A stretch of DNA of 64,000 nt from Phycomyces nitens. Taxonomy: Eukaryota; Mucoromycota; Mucoromycetes; Mucorales; Phycomycetaceae. The translations under genes were made by a program, and so were the position numbers. The notes below the pieces were generated by a model that saw nothing but the letters and a program-made list of their open reading frames with translations, ran no database searches and had not been told where the DNA came from. The stretch is from positions 1,612,001 to 1,676,000 of the forward strand of contig JAHRBC010000007.1 of assembly GCA_022702545.1 (NCBI GenBank). Direction: 5' to 3'. Of this stretch, positions 61,725 to 64,000 are shown piece after piece; positions within the stretch are counted from its first letter, which is position 1, and every line of letters begins with the position of its first letter.

Positions 61725-61898
61725 AGAAATAAAACAAACAAAAATCTCTCCATGAAGATGTTGCACGGCATTGCAATCATCTGATTTTTTGATTGGAATG
61801 GCCCAAAAGTCGCATGACGCCCATGGATTCCCACCAGGTTAAAATGTCAGTTTGGCGTCCTCTAGATCTCAATCATCCTTTCTCTCTTATTAAAAAAA

Positions 61899-62351
61899 AT
61901 GACCCGCACAAAGCAAGCAAGCTTCGGCATCCGCCATGAACACCACACTTCACGGTAATGATTCAAGAAGCATTGAGCATTCTAATCAAACCAACAGTAA
62001 TGGGCTATCGGATGTCCGTAACCTGCTCAAGAAGTCTGGCGGCGGATTGGCCAATTGGGGCATGCTGGGCGAAGAAGTGATGGACATTGAACCCTTTGAG
62101 TAAGTTGATATTGCTATTCAGCAGCACTCATCATCGCTGTAGACAGTACACCCAGACCACTGCCACAACCAGAGCCACGGGAAAGAAACTACAGGTCAGT
62201 CATTGATCGATCACTCGAGCCAATCTAATGTTTCTTGATTAGCTTGTTGACGAAGAAACATTTTATTCAATGCGTCATCCAGAACAAGAGGTATGAAAAG
62301 ACCATGCCCATTTACTCATTTATGGGATCCCTAACCTCCTCATAGTCCTAG
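61899..62351 (+). CDS. Small STF2/HABP4-like protein
   Basis: The start MTRTKQASFGIRHEHHTS sits in exon 1 (61899-61954). Exon 2 (61998-62099) follows a 43-bp intron with CTAAT branch point and AACAG acceptor and gives NGLSDVRNLLKKSGGGLANW then GMLGEEVMDIEPFE. Exons 62143-62194 and 62243-62290 give QYTQTTATTRATGKKLQ and LVDEETFYSMRHPEQE; the chain ends at 62296 or, if the last intron is removed, at 62351. The MTRT start, the basic KK-SGGGxxNWG core and an acidic GEE follow the STF2-like/HABP4 small RNA-binding proteins. About 87 residues; probably cytosolic and ribosome- or RNA-associated. The family is inferred from the short motif, so it is tentative. Confidence 0.6.
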
Positions 62352-62462
62352 ATGGACCTAGTTCTTGGATCCCATCTCGCAAACACTATGAACACCCTCT
62401 TCCTCTTTTAATTACCAAATAAATAAATAAATATAAATATAAATATAAATAAAAAAAATATG
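62352..62462. other. Convergent 3' spacer
   Basis: Short AT-rich interval (AAATAAATAAATATAAAT) between converging stop codons. Confidence 0.6.
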
Positions 62463-63207
62463 CTAGGGTATTGATTGATCCAAAAGCAACTTGTTCTTCT
62501 TCTTCTTCAACATCTCGTACTCTTCTTCCAGCAATTTCAGCTCATTCATTCGATTAGCTTGCTCAATCATGCGCATCGTAGCTACATCAGACCCAATAAG
62601 CATCCATTCATCCAATACTTTTTTTTTGGCTTACCTGTCTTGAAATGTGTCTGGCTGGTCTGAAGACAAGGCGGCACAAGATACCCAAACCAGCGCAGAG
62701 GATCATTGTTTGACCTCTTTGGCTTGCCTGGCTTCTTTTTCTCATTCATTTCATATTCTTCTGGCAGCTCCTGCTCTCTCTCTACTTCAATCCACTCATC
62801 CTTTTTAAATCTGGTACTTGTCCTGCGCCGCAGATTGCTCTCGTCTGTTGGTTCTTCTGGGGTGGATATACTAAAGGTGCTGTTTTCAACCTGACTAAGA
62901 CAGTTGTTGGAATTAGAGAATATCATCAATCGAGATGGACTTGCATTCGTAACTGGGCCTTCATGCGTTCATCATAGGAGGATTGTGAGACGTTTGTGAA
63001 TCCCATTGAGTATTTGGCTTGGGCAAGATCAAGGAATCCCTTTGGGAATAGATTTGCTTAGTGAAAAATGAGATGCAGATGCAACTGTACCTGTTGAAAG
63101 TCACTGCTGCAGACCTTCCACTCCTGGCCATACTCTTCTAGTTTGGAGAGGTATTGTAATGCCAAATCATCAAGTTGAAGGCAAATCTTTTCAAGTTGTT
63201 GGGTCAT
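62463..63207 (-). CDS. V-ATPase assembly factor VMA22 / CCDC115-like
   Basis: ER-associated chaperone for V-ATPase Vo assembly. The start MTQQLEKICLQLDDLALQYL is at 63207, then SKLEEYGQEWKVCSSDFQQ. Exon 2 gives GFLDLAQAKYSMGFTNVSQS and YDERMKAQLR. Exon 3, joined by a GC-AG intron (GAAT|gcaagt, 62944-62895, 50 bp), gives IQVENSTFSISTPEEP then RRRTSTRFKKDEWIEVEREQ. DPLRWFGYLVPPCLQTSQTH is the family hallmark. A final exon gives RMIEQANRMNELKLLEEEYE, a coiled coil, with the stop at 62463. The N- and C-terminal helices, the central disordered region and DPLRWFG-x-LVPP are as in CCDC115. The GC-AG reading is needed to keep the frame open. Confidence 0.85.
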
Positions 63208-63283
63208 TGGGAATCAGTGAATTATAAAGCAATATGATAACGAATCGTAATGATAACTGTGTATTTTATATAACATACACACT

Positions 63284-63541
63284 CTAAAATAACAGCCCAA
63301 AAAATTCATCGTCCTCCCTGGACTGTCCTGAAATGGTGTAAATGAATTGAAAATAATAATAATAATATGTGTAATGTTGACCTATAGCAAAAAATAGAAT
63401 AAAATATAATATAATATAAAAAAGACCAATGCAACTGCTACATTTCTTTGGATCTAGTTGGACCTGGCCATCAAACTCCCTTTCTTTTGTGCCTTTGATC
63501 ATAGTCGCCAGAAATCTGTCTTTCTTTTCCCACAAGGCCAT
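63284..63541 (-). CDS. Unassigned small ORF or gene fragment
   Basis: The ATG at 63541 opens MALWEKKDRFLATMIKGTKE then REFDGQVQLDPKKCSSCIG. A possible intron would skip the T- and Y-rich stretch and rejoin at a TTTCAG acceptor to GQSREDDEFFGLLF, then a stop at 63284. The upstream sequence near 63560 also contains an AG before GTTTTGC, so the true start could lie in an earlier exon. The charged helical composition suggests coding DNA. No family is recognised. Confidence 0.35.
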   Translation of the reverse strand: MALWEKKDRFLATMIKGTKEREFDGQVQLDPKKCSSCIGLFYIILYFILFFAIGQHYTYYYYYFQFIYTISGQSREDDEFFGLLF

Positions 63542-63689
63542 GCAAAACCTAATAAGATTCTCAGTGGACAGATCGACTTGTCATAAAAGGAAATTCTGAA
63601 TGCTTGGCGAATTTTTGCCTAAAAATGATTTAAAATATCCATATATGATGTCACATCCATTTCTTACTTCTTTCACTTGTATTCAACAT

Positions 63690-64000
63690 ATGGAGAGTTC
63701 GTCTGCTCCAAGACGATTACCACGCAATGCCGCCCTCTCTCCTCCAATCGAGGGCAATGTCTCGCTCTTGTCAAGTTCTCCAATGGAGATTGGCGATGAT
63801 CACTTTCACAAATTTAGCAATCTTCGTCCGAAACACCGTACACCCTCCCTGACAGATGAAACAGAAGTTGTACTGGACGACGGCACCTTGCAGAAACGCA
63901 CAGTATCTCTATCCACACTACCAGAAGCAATGCACTCGGATGCCTATGACCAGGACTGGGAAAGGCAAGTCTTTTTTTTATGAGTACACCAGCAGATCTA
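63690..64000 (+). CDS. 5' part of an unknown gene, continues past the window
   Basis: The ATG at 63690 opens MESSSAPRRLPRNAALSPPI then EGNVSLLSSSPMEIGDDHFH, HRTPSLTDETEVVLDDGTLQ and MHSDAYDQDWER. The sequence is Ser/Pro/Asp-rich and probably a disordered N-terminus. An in-frame ATG at 63600 would add 30 residues. Coding likely ends at a GC donor (TGGGAAAG|gcaagt, about 63966), because the frame soon runs into T-rich sequence and a stop. The protein family cannot be told from this part. Confidence 0.5.

Overview
This window is nuclear DNA from a filamentous fungus, most likely an early-diverging one (Mucoromycota, probably Mucorales). This is inferred from four things: many genes are split by short introns (about 45-110 bp) with GTAAG donors and CTAAT-type branch points; intergenic DNA is very AT-rich and full of TA, ATT and TTC microsatellites; the gene set is plainly eukaryotic; and the proteins keep features shared by fungi and animals (PSMG3, TBC1D15/GYP7, TMEM185, CCDC115/VMA22). 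No bacterial operons, CRISPR arrays, rRNA genes or convincing tRNA genes are visible.

Layout. 1-3055 (+): C-terminal half of exportin-1 (CRM1), cut by the window start. 3331-4936 (-): J-domain protein fused to a TMEM185-like membrane region. 5039-7920 (-): GYP7/TBC1D15-type Rab GAP with a Pro/Gln/Tyr-rich N-terminus. 8.0-13.2 kb: gene-poor, with remnants of a decayed coiled-coil gene. 13253-14406 (+): class I SAM methyltransferase. 14573-15185 (-): mitochondrial YqeY/AIM41. 15705-16550 (-): NIP7, divergent from SLX1 at 16752-17813 (+). A small predicted secreted peptide follows at 17861-18056 (-). 18.1-21.7 kb: no confident gene. 21726-23671 (+): ABCF ATPase ARB1. 23.7-27.8 kb: gene-poor with decayed coding fragments. 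27763-29186 (+): PAP2 lipid phosphatase. 30910-32090 (+): PHO80-type cyclin. 32541-33602 (-): 2OG-Fe(II) dioxygenase. 34.7-34.95 kb: Tc1/mariner transposase relic. 35422-37731 (+): SPB4 helicase. 37827-38295 (-): PSMG3, divergent from a tiny membrane protein gene at 38478-38737 (+).

38.7-47.7 kb is a 9-kb AT-rich desert. It holds a nested repeat structure at 42566-46123: an outer 238-bp inverted repeat, an inner pair of diverged 356-bp LTR-like direct repeats, and a LINE-type RT/zf-RVT relic inside. 47726-49837 (+): MFS transporter of the VBA/FNX type. 50874-53198 (+): V-ATPase subunit B. 53659-54453 (+): unknown basic, disordered protein. 54.5-57.7 kb: gene desert. 57735-59311 (-): THUMP-domain RNA methyltransferase. 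59768-61724 (+): AVT3/AVT4-type vacuolar amino-acid transporter. 61899-62351 (+): small STF2/HABP4-like protein. 62463-63207 (-): VMA22/CCDC115-like V-ATPase assembly factor. 63284-63541 (-): unknown small ORF. 63690 to the end (+): 5' part of an unknown gene cut by the window.

The genes are independently transcribed housekeeping functions and do not form a cluster: nuclear export, ribosome biogenesis (NIP7, SPB4, ARB1), vacuole/endosome biology (V-ATPase B, VMA22, AVT-type and VBA-type transporters, GYP7), proteasome assembly, DNA repair (SLX1) and phosphate/lipid signalling. Several V-ATPase and vacuole genes occur in one window, but nothing in the sequence shows coordinated control. No clear new biological system was found. 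The best leads are the nested repeat island, the J-domain/TMEM185 fusion, the low-complexity extension on the Rab GAP, the GC-AG introns and a few unknown small proteins.
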